Positions 43,470 through 53,272 of a DNA stretch of 64,000 nucleotides are shown here, piece by piece (the first letter of the stretch is position 1; each line of letters begins with the position of its first letter). Location: positions 4,340,001-4,404,000 of the forward strand of contig NZ_CP017990.1 of assembly GCF_002208095.1 (NCBI RefSeq), in the 5' to 3' direction. The notes under the pieces were generated by a model. The model was not told the origin of the DNA and did not search any database. It saw only the letters and a list, made by a program, of their open reading frames with translations. Both the position numbers and the translations under genes were made by a program. This DNA comes from Enterobacter cloacae complex sp. ECNIH7. GTDB taxonomy: Bacteria > Pseudomonadota > Gammaproteobacteria > Enterobacterales > Enterobacteriaceae.

Positions 43470-43898
43470 TCAGTCCCTGACACCACCCGAGAACGGAATG
43501 ACGTCCCCTTTCTCCCTCCCGGTGTTGCGTTCAAGCTCCCTGACATACTGCTGTAAAAGTATAAGGTTATGTAACAGCTCTACATTTTCAGCCATCATCT
43601 TTTTGATTTCTTCCCTCAGCTCATTTCTCTGACGGCGATACTTTTCTTTCAGCTTGATCTGCTGCTCAATGCCCTGCTCATCAACCGGCGCGGTGCCCTG
43701 GCACGTTTTTTTCAGACTGCGGATAGCCTCCCTGACCTGCCTGTACTCAGGACAGTTATAATTCAGGGTGCCGTTTGCCAGCCCCGCTCGTTTTTCCACA
43801 GCATACTGGCTGATACGCTCCCCTGATAACATCAGTTCCCTCAGGGCCTGCTCTGCTCTTGCCTGTGTTTTTTTAACCCCCGACTGTTCGTTCGTCAT
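43470..43898 (-). CDS. SRAP/TnpC-like recombination auxiliary protein
   Basis: A 142-aa protein with an N-terminal helix-turn-helix-like part (RISQYAVEKRAGLANGTLNYN), followed by a long coiled coil from about residue 75 (QIKLKEKYRRQRNELREEIK). This resembles TnpC of Tn554 and the SRAP protein of strand-biased circularizing elements, both of which help orient or stimulate excision and insertion. It starts three bases after the IntB-like stop, so the four recombination genes form one operon. IS remnants lie 28 bp beyond its stop. Confidence 0.65.
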   Translation of the reverse strand: MTNEQSGVKKTQARAEQALRELMLSGERISQYAVEKRAGLANGTLNYNCPEYRQVREAIRSLKKTCQGTAPVDEQGIEQQIKLKEKYRRQRNELREEIKKMMAENVELLHNLILLQQYVRELERNTGREKGDVIPFSGGVRD

Positions 43899-43901
43899 GC
43901 T

Positions 43902-46019
43902 CTATTCATCCTTTTCAAAAAAGCGGACAGCATCTGCATAAAAATCTCTCTCAAGCATCAGAAAATCCCTGTCAGCCTGAGGAGCATTATTTCGCACGGC
44001 AATCTCCAGAAGGTTGTCATAATGAGCCATCCTGCGTTTCCACACGGGAACAGAATCAGCTCCGGCCAGCATGTTCTCACATCCCGGATTGCAGGACGCT
44101 GACTGAACAACCGCCTTAAACTCGCAGTCATGGCCATTCATGCAATAAAAACCGTTTCCAAGAGATACCAGTTTTTGCCCGCCTCGTTTAGCCATGCTCA
44201 TCGCTTTTTTCAGTGTAGGAAACGTCATCTGATGTAAGTGCCCACCTCTCTGGGACATCAGTAACTTCCCGCCTTCGCCATAAAGCAGGCCTTCATGCTG
44301 ATAAGAAACAGCCCTGGAAGCTGAGAGTTCGGTATCAACCCTTTCAATCTCGGCAGCGAATGCCTGAGGGATCGCCCGGCTAAAATGCGAAGCGTTGAGT
44401 GCACCGGACATATACCACTCCGTCATGCCTCTGATTAAGTGCTTAAACTGCCGGATAAGATCATTAGTAGAAATCAGATCAAGACGCCTGAGGTGTACAG
44501 CAAGTGAACGGCGAAACTGATGGGTTCGCAATGGCCAGAAAGCCCCCTCCCGAATCTCCATCGCAACGCGTTCATCATCACGTATGTTTGGATTTAAAAG
44601 CCTGAACTCATCAATATGGTCACGTCGGATGAACAGATGGTGTCTTTTCACAAATTTCTTTGCCCACTCAGTCTGGCGCTGCGTCCCCATAAAAGAGAGT
44701 TTTTGCTCCGAGAACCACGACCTGATATTTAAAGACAATGGAACATTGTCCAGCGTCTTCCCGTCCAGGCCTGTCATGATTTGATTAATTCTGCGTAAAT
44801 GCTGAAAAGGCTTTTCCACATAGCGACAAACAACCCAGTCTTCGTGACTTCCACCTTCCGGGGCGAACTTATGCAACACCGAACGAAGTCCCAGGATATC
44901 ACCATCATAAATCAGTGAACCGTGCATCACGCCAAGCACTTCGCTGTGTCTCATCCCCGACATGGCCTGTATCACATTCATGACTTTTAACGTCAGCTCA
45001 AAATGCCAGGTGTTCAGCTTTATGTGATCAACGCCAATAAAATCAGATCTCCAGCGCTTATTTTTATGTACCGAGAACCAGCCCTGCATCCCGGGGCCAA
45101 GTGTCGCGAAAAGCGCCCGAATTTCCCCGGCAACAATATTGTAGTAATACGCGGCCCGGTAATCCGGTATGCTTTTTGCTGTCCCTCTTTTACGGGCTTC
45201 CAGCATCGACGTATAGTAAGGCGAATCATAAAAACCGTTTATGATAGCGCACAGCCGGGAAAACCCGTCAAAATCGAAATCACTGATTTCAGCATCCAGT
45301 TCAGTAATCAGCCCTTCCCAGACAGACATCATAAGACTGAAAGGCATACAATATGTCTGGTTTGAATCATCCACACTGTTGTAACTGTCGAAGCTAATAT
45401 CAGGAAAGTAACCGTATTTTCGAAGACGGGTATGACCTGTCAGCGAGATATCCGCCAGGTCCATAAAGTAATTACGTAATGTTCTTTCAGAACGCTTCCT
45501 GCCGTGCTCATCCTCCTCCTTCATCTTTACAATGAAAGCATTCCGGACAAGCGGAAAACGAAGCTGAAACAGACTGCGATACCCCATAGACTCAATAATA
45601 CGGGCTCCCGCCACAATGTTTGCACATTTCCGGATCAGTGACTGCGTCTTCGCGGTCCTGCCGACAATCCAGAGCAGGCTGGCTGAGATGATTTTGGCTT
45701 CAAGACGCAGTTCAGGATCCCGTATGCCTGAAAAATTAACGGTTCTTAACGTTTCACCAATATGGGTTCTGACATAGCGATTGGTCCAGACATCATCCCT
45801 GAAATAAATATTCAGCGTCTCCTCATTGATAAAACGCATATCATGTTCATCTGAGCTGGCGATAACCAGGCAGTTATTCAGACGTTCAAAGCTTTTGTTT
45901 TCTAGTGCCTCACAGATGATATCCTCAGTCGGAAACTCATCCCCTGAACGAAGCGGCGTTCCGGCAGGAAACTCCGCCATTCGACTACGGCTTACCTCTT
46001 TTTTCTTCAAATCTGCCAT
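43902..46019 (-). CDS. IntB-like large tyrosine recombinase
   Basis: The 705-aa protein has a complete tyrosine-recombinase set in its C-terminal half: R357 (SGMRHSEVLG), K384 (HKFAPEGG), H500 and R503 (LRTHQFRRS), H527 and Y536 (QFKHLIRGMTEWYMSG). A cysteine-rich tail follows (CMNGHDCEFKAVVQ, then CNPGCEN), possibly a zinc site. The size and tail resemble TnpB of Tn554 and IntB of SE elements. It overlaps the Tfp-like gene by 13 bp. All catalytic residues present means it should cut and join DNA. Exact division of labour with IntA is not visible. Confidence 0.8.
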   Translation of the reverse strand: MADLKKKEVSRSRMAEFPAGTPLRSGDEFPTEDIICEALENKSFERLNNCLVIASSDEHDMRFINEETLNIYFRDDVWTNRYVRTHIGETLRTVNFSGIRDPELRLEAKIISASLLWIVGRTAKTQSLIRKCANIVAGARIIESMGYRSLFQLRFPLVRNAFIVKMKEEDEHGRKRSERTLRNYFMDLADISLTGHTRLRKYGYFPDISFDSYNSVDDSNQTYCMPFSLMMSVWEGLITELDAEISDFDFDGFSRLCAIINGFYDSPYYTSMLEARKRGTAKSIPDYRAAYYYNIVAGEIRALFATLGPGMQGWFSVHKNKRWRSDFIGVDHIKLNTWHFELTLKVMNVIQAMSGMRHSEVLGVMHGSLIYDGDILGLRSVLHKFAPEGGSHEDWVVCRYVEKPFQHLRRINQIMTGLDGKTLDNVPLSLNIRSWFSEQKLSFMGTQRQTEWAKKFVKRHHLFIRRDHIDEFRLLNPNIRDDERVAMEIREGAFWPLRTHQFRRSLAVHLRRLDLISTNDLIRQFKHLIRGMTEWYMSGALNASHFSRAIPQAFAAEIERVDTELSASRAVSYQHEGLLYGEGGKLLMSQRGGHLHQMTFPTLKKAMSMAKRGGQKLVSLGNGFYCMNGHDCEFKAVVQSASCNPGCENMLAGADSVPVWKRRMAHYDNLLEIAVRNNAPQADRDFLMLERDFYADAVRFFEKDE

Positions 46020-47773
46020 ACCGGAGCCACACCTTCTCGCTGAAGTTTAACGCGCGCTTTTTTCAGGGTCGCCTCATCTACCAGCCCAAGCCGTAAATCA
46101 ATCTTCAGGAGTAACGTTTCATAACGCTCCACAGCATTGACCGAACCGATGTACAACGGTTTTCCATACTCGATAGCATGCCTGAATGACAGCAGGAGCC
46201 ATACAGACTCCAGCGTTTCCACAACGCAACTTTTTGAACATTCGACACAATGAGAAAAATCCGCACAAGCCTTTGGTGTCCGGCCAAATCGTTTTTGCTT
46301 TTTTATAAAGCGCAATTCAATATCTGTAGGCGGCTCCTGCGATCGACATCCCAGGCCATTCAATAAAAGATCCACACCCTCATCGCTTCCACGCAGATCG
46401 ATCCCCAGCTCATCAGCAACTTTTACCCGCTCGGATAACGCACGTGTCGCAATCCCCTGATTCATAAGCGTATCAAGTGCAGCACTGAAGTTTTCCTTCG
46501 CCCCCTGTGGGTTACCTGCAGCATAATTCCGCCTGTAAGTGCCCCAGTTATGCTGTGCTTTTTCCGCCGTAATCAGACCATTCTTTAATGTTCTGTCCGT
46601 ATACTGCTCAGACGTTTTGCGCAAGCCAGAAACGGTAATTGATGGAAGCGAGGGATTAAGCTGCCGCATCGTGGCCCACGCCCCCTCAGAGTTAGAAAAT
46701 TTAGTCAGATGACTGGGATTAAGAGAATAAAGCTTACGGAATTTCACCTGCGGCTCACTCAGAAACAGCGCCTGTACCGGAGGGAAGTTATCTGCGGAAA
46801 CCAGATAGTTAACGATGTCGTCCCTGAGCCTGATAAAAGACAGAAACCAGTAATAGCCCGCACGTTTGGTCACATACTCCGATTTACCTATCGTCAGACG
46901 TATATACTTATTCGCTCTCCCCTTATAAACATAATCAGTGCTGATACCCTTTTCATCCAGATGTATATCATCCCGCGTCAGACCCAGAACCTGAGAGGTG
47001 TTTCCCCATGTGTGGTAACAGAACAGAAAAAAAGAAGTAAGAAAGTAATTTTCCAGAACGTCCCTGATGATGATCTCTGCCCTGCTGACCCCGTTCTCTC
47101 CCGGATACCGGAAATACGCTTCATAAACAGGTGCCAGCAAAGACGGTGAGAAATGCCGCACCCCTTTTTCCGATTTAGCGATATGCTCCCGGATACATCC
47201 CGCAAGGAACTCATTCATGGATGACAACTGCCTCAGGATCTCGGAAAGTTCATTCCTGGTATAGCTATCCCTTCCCTGCTGCTGATACGTTCCTTTCGGT
47301 AAGAATTCATATTCATACCGCCTCTGAATCTGCCCGCCCGTAAGCAAAAACCGGTTGACCACGGACAAGTAGTGTCTTGCCATCCTGACTGAAATTTTTC
47401 GCCGACGAATATCGTTCATGAGATGTTTAATATACATTTCAACGCCTTCAGCCGTGCCATAGTCATACTGATTGACTGACTGCCATATAAAAAACATATT
47501 GAGATAACGGAAAATGGTTAACCTTCCGGCGGGACGGTAAGACAGAAGAAATCGTTTCAGAGAGGCAATAAAATCGCGTTTTTCAGGGCGGGCAAGATGC
47601 GAATGTTCACTAAACCATCCGGGGAGCAACACATAATCTGAAAAATGAGCCTGAAGATAAACGTCAAGTAAATAATATCGGTTCAGATCCCGCTGAGTGA
47701 TGTGTCCGCTGACCGTCTCCCATGACAGCACATTTTCGGCCATCCACGTTATCTGCGTTTCACTCCGGCTCAT
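46007..47773 (-). CDS. Tyrosine-recombinase-fold protein lacking the full catalytic set (Tfp-like)
   Basis: A 588-aa protein with the layout of a tyrosine recombinase but altered active-site boxes. Where box I would have Arg it has YHTWGNTSQVLGL; where box II would have His-x-x-Arg it has VSGLRKTSEQ. A terminal QHNWGTYRRNYA retains His and Tyr. A Cys cluster near the end (CADFSHCVECSKSC) suggests zinc binding. Tfp of SE elements is described as a recombinase-fold protein lacking key residues, and lies between intA and intB, as here. I choose ATG 47773 (GGAG upstream), overlapping the IntA-like gene by 14 bp. A structural partner role is likely. Confidence 0.7.
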   Translation of the reverse strand: MSRSETQITWMAENVLSWETVSGHITQRDLNRYYLLDVYLQAHFSDYVLLPGWFSEHSHLARPEKRDFIASLKRFLLSYRPAGRLTIFRYLNMFFIWQSVNQYDYGTAEGVEMYIKHLMNDIRRRKISVRMARHYLSVVNRFLLTGGQIQRRYEYEFLPKGTYQQQGRDSYTRNELSEILRQLSSMNEFLAGCIREHIAKSEKGVRHFSPSLLAPVYEAYFRYPGENGVSRAEIIIRDVLENYFLTSFFLFCYHTWGNTSQVLGLTRDDIHLDEKGISTDYVYKGRANKYIRLTIGKSEYVTKRAGYYWFLSFIRLRDDIVNYLVSADNFPPVQALFLSEPQVKFRKLYSLNPSHLTKFSNSEGAWATMRQLNPSLPSITVSGLRKTSEQYTDRTLKNGLITAEKAQHNWGTYRRNYAAGNPQGAKENFSAALDTLMNQGIATRALSERVKVADELGIDLRGSDEGVDLLLNGLGCRSQEPPTDIELRFIKKQKRFGRTPKACADFSHCVECSKSCVVETLESVWLLLSFRHAIEYGKPLYIGSVNAVERYETLLLKIDLRLGLVDEATLKKARVKLQREGVAPVWQI

Positions 47774-49007
47774 ATATGGCTCCATCGCGACCTGCAGCAC
47801 CGTCAATCAATGCGTCCATGACCCCGGCGACTGCATCAGAAATCTGGTTTTGCTGAAGAAAGACGATGTATTTCATCGTCGTATTTTCGCTTTTATGGCC
47901 CATCCAGTATTTTACTGTACCCAGCGCATTTGCGGCCTGATCGGGATAGCAACTCAGTGCCGAGCGTAAAAAATGGGTCGCAAACGTTGCCCGCAAATCA
48001 TGGGGTTTATGTCTGAACACATTTCCCGGAGCAGACCGGGCCAGGCGATGGCGAAAACTGTACCAGCGGGAGTAAAAGGCTTTTTCAGACATCCGTTTCC
48101 CGTTTGCCATTAAAAATAAAGGCTCGTGCCGCCCTTCCCCACCCTGTCGTGCACGCCATTTTTGGATCTTCTTTTCATACTCCTCATCCGCCAGATAATC
48201 CAGAACCTGCTCGTACAATCGTCTGGTGATGAAGAGTTCTCGCGTCATCCCAAACTTCGTATGAACTCCGCATCTCGGACCAATATGAAGCCCCCTGATG
48301 GTCAACTCAGATACAGGGACACTGGCAAGGTACTCTTCAGTAAAGAGTGACGACGGCAGGGTCAGCATTTCATCCAGCCGTAGCCCACAATTTTTCATCA
48401 GCACAATCATTAAACTGAACAACCCGGACTCAGATTTCAGTGCCTCATCCAGGATATGAACCTCTGCATCATTCAGTGGGTTGATTGTCCTTTTTGTTGT
48501 GCTGGTTATCCTGATGGCAAGATCCGAACTTATCACCTTGCGTCGCCCGTCAACGACTTTTTCGACCAACGTAAAAAATGAGCTGGCAGCCAGCTCACCA
48601 CACTTGCCCAGAAATACGTAAAACCGTCGGATAACGCTGATGTACACCGCCGCGGTGGATGAGGCGATGCGCCCCTGCCTTACGGCCCCCAGAAGATACT
48701 CCCTGAAGCCATATGTAGGGCTTTGGTATTTCAACGTTCCCGGGGTGAAAGGGTCAAGTCCGTTATCCTCCAGCCACCTTATCCAGCGTAAAAATGCCCG
48801 GGCTAAAGGCTTTAAATCCCTGGCCTGCAGGATAGCTTTATCCATAAGATAAAAGTGTACATATCGGCTCAGTTTTCGATTCTGGATGCCGCTAATATAA
48901 GGTATTTCAGCATACAGAAATCCGGGTTCAAATTTCAGTTTCGGCTCTGTTGCATCCAGTTTGCTGACACGCCCATAACGCGCATGAATGTTAGTGATTA
49001 TCCTCAC
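47760..49007 (-). CDS. IntA-like tyrosine recombinase
   Basis: A 415-aa integrase with every catalytic residue: R210 (NCGLRLDEML), K251 (VHTKFGMTR), H336 and R339 (KPHDLRATF), H371 (YWMGHKSEN) and Y380 (TTMKYIVF). An N-terminal SAM-like core-binding domain covers about residues 60-140. The start is GTG 49007; no better start is seen. First gene of the four-gene recombination operon, transcribed away from the nearby ygiQ junction. It resembles TnpA of Tn554 and IntA of SE elements. Confidence 0.82.
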   Translation of the reverse strand: MRIITNIHARYGRVSKLDATEPKLKFEPGFLYAEIPYISGIQNRKLSRYVHFYLMDKAILQARDLKPLARAFLRWIRWLEDNGLDPFTPGTLKYQSPTYGFREYLLGAVRQGRIASSTAAVYISVIRRFYVFLGKCGELAASSFFTLVEKVVDGRRKVISSDLAIRITSTTKRTINPLNDAEVHILDEALKSESGLFSLMIVLMKNCGLRLDEMLTLPSSLFTEEYLASVPVSELTIRGLHIGPRCGVHTKFGMTRELFITRRLYEQVLDYLADEEYEKKIQKWRARQGGEGRHEPLFLMANGKRMSEKAFYSRWYSFRHRLARSAPGNVFRHKPHDLRATFATHFLRSALSCYPDQAANALGTVKYWMGHKSENTTMKYIVFLQQNQISDAVAGVMDALIDGAAGRDGAIYEPE

Positions 49008-49620
49008 AGTCTGTCGCCCTGAAACGCCACCTCATGCCTACACTATAAATCCGGAAGAAGAAAAAACAAACAACCAGGTTGCCGGGAGTGAATATGCAAA
49101 TCAGGAGGAAAGTAAAAGATGTAACGACACCATCACGATGCAATACATTGACCTCAACACGTTACCCGGACCATACGTGATAAACATCACAAATCCTTTG
49201 AGTGAAGAACTTAAGATGTGATTTTCATTTCCCGGCACAAACCGTGCCCTTAAAAAACAGGCAACGGATACATCTTAATGCCAGAAGTAAACCTTAATTG
49301 ATTGAATACAGCCTGAGTCCATTGCAAAAATAACACACAGGGTAAATTCGCATATACAGAACCCAACGAAAAGCAAAAGAAACCTGTAACACATTTCGTT
49401 TACCTGTCACTTTCAATTGTAAAAGCCAGCAGAAAAAGCGCATATAACTATATTTATCCCTGCGGGGACTTTTGTTTGTGCTATATATTTTTTACAGAGA
49501 ACCGCAACGCGTCCAAACACAAGAATATATTTACCTCTGGAAAATGGTCTGACTCCCTTTCACGTGGTTGTAGTGACCTGTTCTGTGATTCATGTAATGT
49601 CTTTTCTGGATGAGGAAAAT
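49008..49620. other. Spacer between intA and the 230-aa gene
   Basis: About 600 AT-rich bases. The 77-codon frame ending at 49221 overlaps the intA start and has no support. Promoters for intA (leftward) and the 230-aa gene (rightward) should lie here. I see no clear operator. Confidence 0.4.
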
Positions 49621-50256
49621 ATGTCATCACTGATATTTTATACAGACGAAGCACAAGCACTGATTGTAACAGATACCCTTGCCGTCACCGATAATGGGGA
49701 GCCGTTATCTTTTGTTTCCAAAGCAGGTTACATCCCCCAGCTAAGAACCATCATAGCAGGAACGGGGGCAGGTGGATTTTCTAACACCTGGTTGCTTGAA
49801 GCATCAACCAGAATGGTCGTATCAGGTATACAAAATCTCAATTATCATACATCGGCCTGTCTAAGGAGGCTGTGGAAACAATACAAGCATGACCATGCAA
49901 TTCCCTCTTCTTCAACGGTGACAACCAGTGTTTATCAGTTCGCAATTTGCGAGGAAACAGGAAATATCGTTTCGTTCGCCTATCGCTCAGTCCATGATTT
50001 CGAATCAGAGCAATTACAATACGGAACAGGAGTAAAACCTGAGTGCCAAATCTTGGATGGGGATTTGTTGCAGACAATTCCTGTAATGATGAATGAACAA
50101 AGGGCTATACAGGCGACATACCCACACCCGGAACGGATCCATATTGGCGGTGAGATGATTGCGCATTATCTGACATCATCTATGTATCAATGCTTTAAGA
50201 TTGGGGAATTTGAGGATTTCAGAACTCAGGGAGAGTATATATTGAGCAGGATTTAG
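49621..50256 (+). CDS. Hypothetical cargo protein next to the junction
   Basis: I start at ATG 49621 (MSSLIFYTDE), with GATGAGGA upstream; starts at 49564 and 49597 lack such a site. The product is 211 aa, soluble, with a strand-rich N-terminal half (LIVTDTLAVTDNGEP, RTIIAGTGAGGFSNTW) that faintly recalls Ntn-hydrolase/proteasome-like subunits, but no clear nucleophile can be assigned. It is the outermost gene before the ygiQ junction, transcribed towards it. Function unknown. Confidence 0.55.
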   Translation: MSSLIFYTDEAQALIVTDTLAVTDNGEPLSFVSKAGYIPQLRTIIAGTGAGGFSNTWLLEASTRMVVSGIQNLNYHTSACLRRLWKQYKHDHAIPSSSTVTTSVYQFAICEETGNIVSFAYRSVHDFESEQLQYGTGVKPECQILDGDLLQTIPVMMNEQRAIQATYPHPERIHIGGEMIAHYLTSSMYQCFKIGEFEDFRTQGEYILSRI

Positions 50257-50340
50257 GCAAAACGCGGTTCAGATAAAGTGCTTTTAACAGGCTTGCTGAA
50301 CATTAAAAGGATATCTCTCAATTACGATGAATAGCTTGAA

Positions 50341-50396
50341 TTCTAAAAATAGAAAAGTAGAGTTTAACTCTAAATACATAAAAACAAGAGTAAACG
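50341..50396. repeat. Inverted repeats at the island end and ygiQ junction
   Basis: TTCTA/TAGAA face each other at 50341-50354. A 15-bp palindrome (TAGAGTTTAACTCTA) lies at 50358-50372. AAGAGTAAAC at 50387-50395 resembles one arm of it. These are candidates for recombinase core or arm sites. The switch to ygiQ sequence comes at about 50391-50396. Confidence 0.5.
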
Positions 50397-51567
50397 AACA
50401 GCCGCCGAAGCAGCCGCGCATGATGTTGATCGAAAAGCGGATCATCTCATACGCCGGGATACGGGCGTTGCCGTACGCCGGGTGCGGCACGCGCTTGTAC
50501 GGCAGCGCAAAGACGCTGTCCATCTCTTCGGTGGAGAGCGGGATCGCCGGCGGGTTGATCCAGATAAAGCGCTCGCCGTGCTTCTGCATCAGCGCGCGGG
50601 CGCAGCCAGGGTTGGTTTCATGGTGCAGAATACGGGACGCGTGCGCGTAGAGCACCTTGTCGGCTTTCACCTTCTCGTAGGAAGGCAGCAGCACGTAGGT
50701 CTTTTCCCACGGTTTCGGGCGCGGCGGCTGCACAACGATAGCCTTCGCTTCCGCTTTTTTCGGCTCAACCGGCTTGTTATCGGCACACGGCAGATCTTCG
50801 CCGTACGGGTGCGGGATCGGGTCGATTTTGCCCGGCATATCAATGATGCGGGAATCCACCCCGCTCCAGCCCGGCAGCGCCTCTTTCACCATAATGGCGG
50901 TATTGCGCACGTCGCGGATGCTGCTCACCGGTTCACCCTGCGACAGACGGTGCGCCACTTCCACCAGCGGACGCTCGCCGTTACCGTAAATCAGCATATC
51001 GGCTTTGGAATCCACCAGCACCGAGCGGCGAACGGTATCTGACCAGTAGTCGTAGTGCGCGGTGCGGCGCAGGCTCGCCTCGATGCCGCCCAGGATCACC
51101 GGGACGTCTTTCCATGCTTCTTTACAGCGCTGGGTATAGACCAGGGTTGCGCGGTCGGGGCGTTTACCCGCCACGTTATCCGGCGTGTAGGCGTCGTCAT
51201 GGCGCAGCTTACGGTCGGCGGTGTAGCGGTTGATCATCGAGTCCATGTTGCCTGCGGTCACGCCGAAGAACAGGTTGGGTTTACCCAGACGCATAAAGTC
51301 GTCTTTGCTGTTCCAGTCAGGCTGGGAGATGATCCCCACGCGGAAGCCCTGCGCCTCAAGCATCCGGCCACAGATGGCCATGCCGAAGCTCGGATGGTCA
51401 ACGTAGGCATCGCCCGTGACCAGAATGATGTCGCAGCTGTCCCAGCCCAGTTGGTCCATCTCTTCCCGGGACATCGGCAGGAATGGCGCCGGTCCAAAGC
51501 AGGCCGCCCAGTACTGCGGCCAGGAGAAGAGGTCACGATCCGGCTGGATCAGGGAAATTGCGCTCAT
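50394..51567 (-). pseudogene. ygiQ: ygiQ, 5' part, interrupted by the island
   Basis: The first about 390 codons of the YgiQ-family radical SAM protein are intact ([20 protein letters not shown]...). They end in RGCFGGCSF, the start of the Cx3Cx2C iron-sulphur motif. The expected third Cys is replaced by Thr and 34 further residues encoded by the island, ending at 50284. The catalytic barrel, about half of the usual 720-740 aa, is missing from the window. The 3' half should lie beyond the other island end, left of the window. Confidence 0.9.
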
Positions 51568-51766
51568 AATGCTTCCGAAGAAAAAATAGACAAAAGGAGC
51601 GGGATTATACGCTGTTCATCCGCCAGATTTGAAGAAAAGGATGCATGAAGCAGGCAGATATTCGGGGAAGTCGTTAAAATACGGCGCCCTGATAATTTTG
51701 AATCATAATATTCACTATATTTTCCGGTGATTTGCCCCGGAACGTGTTATTGCGCGGAGCTCTGTC

Positions 51767-53242
51767 GTGAAGCCCAACGATTCGTTACATATATCCCAGC
51801 TGCGGGTTGTCCTTCACCTCTGCGGTTTTCTGGTTCTGCTGTACAGCCTTTCCATGCTGCCGCCGATGGTTATCGCCCTGCTGAATAAAGAGCGGACCTA
51901 CTTTGCCTTTCTGACCACCTTTTTAACCTTTTTTACTCTCGGAGGGTTAACCTGGCGGGCAACCCGTCACGCTGGCATACAGCTGCGCACCCGCGACGGG
52001 TTTGTGATTATCGTGCTGTTCTGGCTGCTGTTTTCATTCATTAGCGCCATGCCGCTCTGGATGGATGACGGGCTACGGCTCTCCTTTGCCGACGCGCTCT
52101 TTGAAGGGGTTTCCGGGATCACCACCACCGGGGCAACGGTGATCGGGGACGTCAGCGCCCTGCCTAAGTCGTACCTTTATTACCGCGCACAGCTGAATTT
52201 CATTGGCGGGTTAGGCGTCATCGTGCTGGCCGTCGCGGTCCTGCCGCTGCTGGGCATTGGTGGCATGAAGCTCTATCAGTCAGAGATGCCGGGGCCGTTC
52301 AAGGAGGAGCGTCTGACTCCCCGCCTTGCCGATACCGCGCGCACGCTGTGGGTGACCTACTTCGCGCTGGGCGTGGCCTGCACCCTGGCCTACTGGCTGG
52401 CGGGAATGTCATTTTTTGACGCCCTTTGTCACGGGCTGTCGACCGTGTCGCTGGGCGGGTTCTCCACCCGCAGCGAAAGCATTGGGTTTTATGACAGCCA
52501 CGCGATTGAGCTGGTCGCCGGGGCGTTTTCACTGCTCTCCGCGTTCAACTTCACCCTCTGGTACGTCGCCATTGTCAGACGCACCCTGAAACCGATTCGC
52601 CGCAGCCCGGAGGTTAAATTCTTTCTGAGCGCCGCCGCGGTGATTATTGTCATCACCGCCTGGCAGGTCTGGCATGCCGGGATGTACAACGCTACGGATA
52701 GCCTGGTGCACGCCTTCTTCCTTGCCAGTTCGATGATGACCGATAACGGCCTTTCGACCGCCGACTATGCCCAATGGCCCGCACACACCATCTTCCTGCT
52801 GTTGAGCGCCAGCTTTTTTGGCGGCTGCGTAGGCTCGACCTGCGGCGGGATCAAAGCCCTGCGTTTTCTCATTATGTTCAAGCAGAGTATTCAGGAGATG
52901 AACCAGCTGGCGCATCCGAGAGCGCTGCTGAGCATTAAGGTGGGCAAAAGCGTGGTGAATGAACGCGTCCTGCGCTCGGTATGGAGCTTCTTTTTTCTCT
53001 ACGTCATGATCACGGGCTTTTTTGTCTGGTCGCTCAATCTGATGGGCTACGACCTGTTCACCGCATTCGCAACGGTCGCCGCCTGCATCAACAACATGGG
53101 GCTGGGGTTTGGGGAGACGGCGTCGACGTTTGGCACGTTAACAGAGGGGGCAAAACTGCTGATGTGCGCGGCGATGATCTTAGGGCGTCTGGAAATTTAC
53201 CCGGTGCTGATTCTGTTCTCGCGCTTTTTCTGGCGGGCATAA
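51767..53242 (+). CDS. TrkH/TrkG-family potassium uptake protein
   Basis: A 491-aa membrane protein of the Trk/Ktr/HKT superfamily with about ten to twelve helices and four selectivity-loop regions: GITTTGATV, TVSLGGFSTR, SSMMTDNGLST and CINNMGLGF. The third and fourth deviate from TrkH, so it may be a paralogue like TrkG. Start GTG 51767; no ATG fits. It faces away from ygiQ. It would work with TrkA to import K+. A hairpin follows at 53244-53267. Confidence 0.85.
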   Translation: MKPNDSLHISQLRVVLHLCGFLVLLYSLSMLPPMVIALLNKERTYFAFLTTFLTFFTLGGLTWRATRHAGIQLRTRDGFVIIVLFWLLFSFISAMPLWMDDGLRLSFADALFEGVSGITTTGATVIGDVSALPKSYLYYRAQLNFIGGLGVIVLAVAVLPLLGIGGMKLYQSEMPGPFKEERLTPRLADTARTLWVTYFALGVACTLAYWLAGMSFFDALCHGLSTVSLGGFSTRSESIGFYDSHAIELVAGAFSLLSAFNFTLWYVAIVRRTLKPIRRSPEVKFFLSAAAVIIVITAWQVWHAGMYNATDSLVHAFFLASSMMTDNGLSTADYAQWPAHTIFLLLSASFFGGCVGSTCGGIKALRFLIMFKQSIQEMNQLAHPRALLSIKVGKSVVNERVLRSVWSFFFLYVMITGFFVWSLNLMGYDLFTAFATVAACINNMGLGFGETASTFGTLTEGAKLLMCAAMILGRLEIYPVLILFSRFFWRA

Positions 53243-53243
53243 A

Positions 53244-53267
53244 ACATTCCCGGCGAACCGGGAATGT
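53244..53267. terminator. Hairpin between the Trk-type gene and ftsP
   Basis: ACATTCCCGG/CCGGGAATGT forms a 10-bp perfect stem in the short gap between two converging genes, so it can serve both. Confidence 0.7.
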
Positions 53268-53272
53268 CAGGA

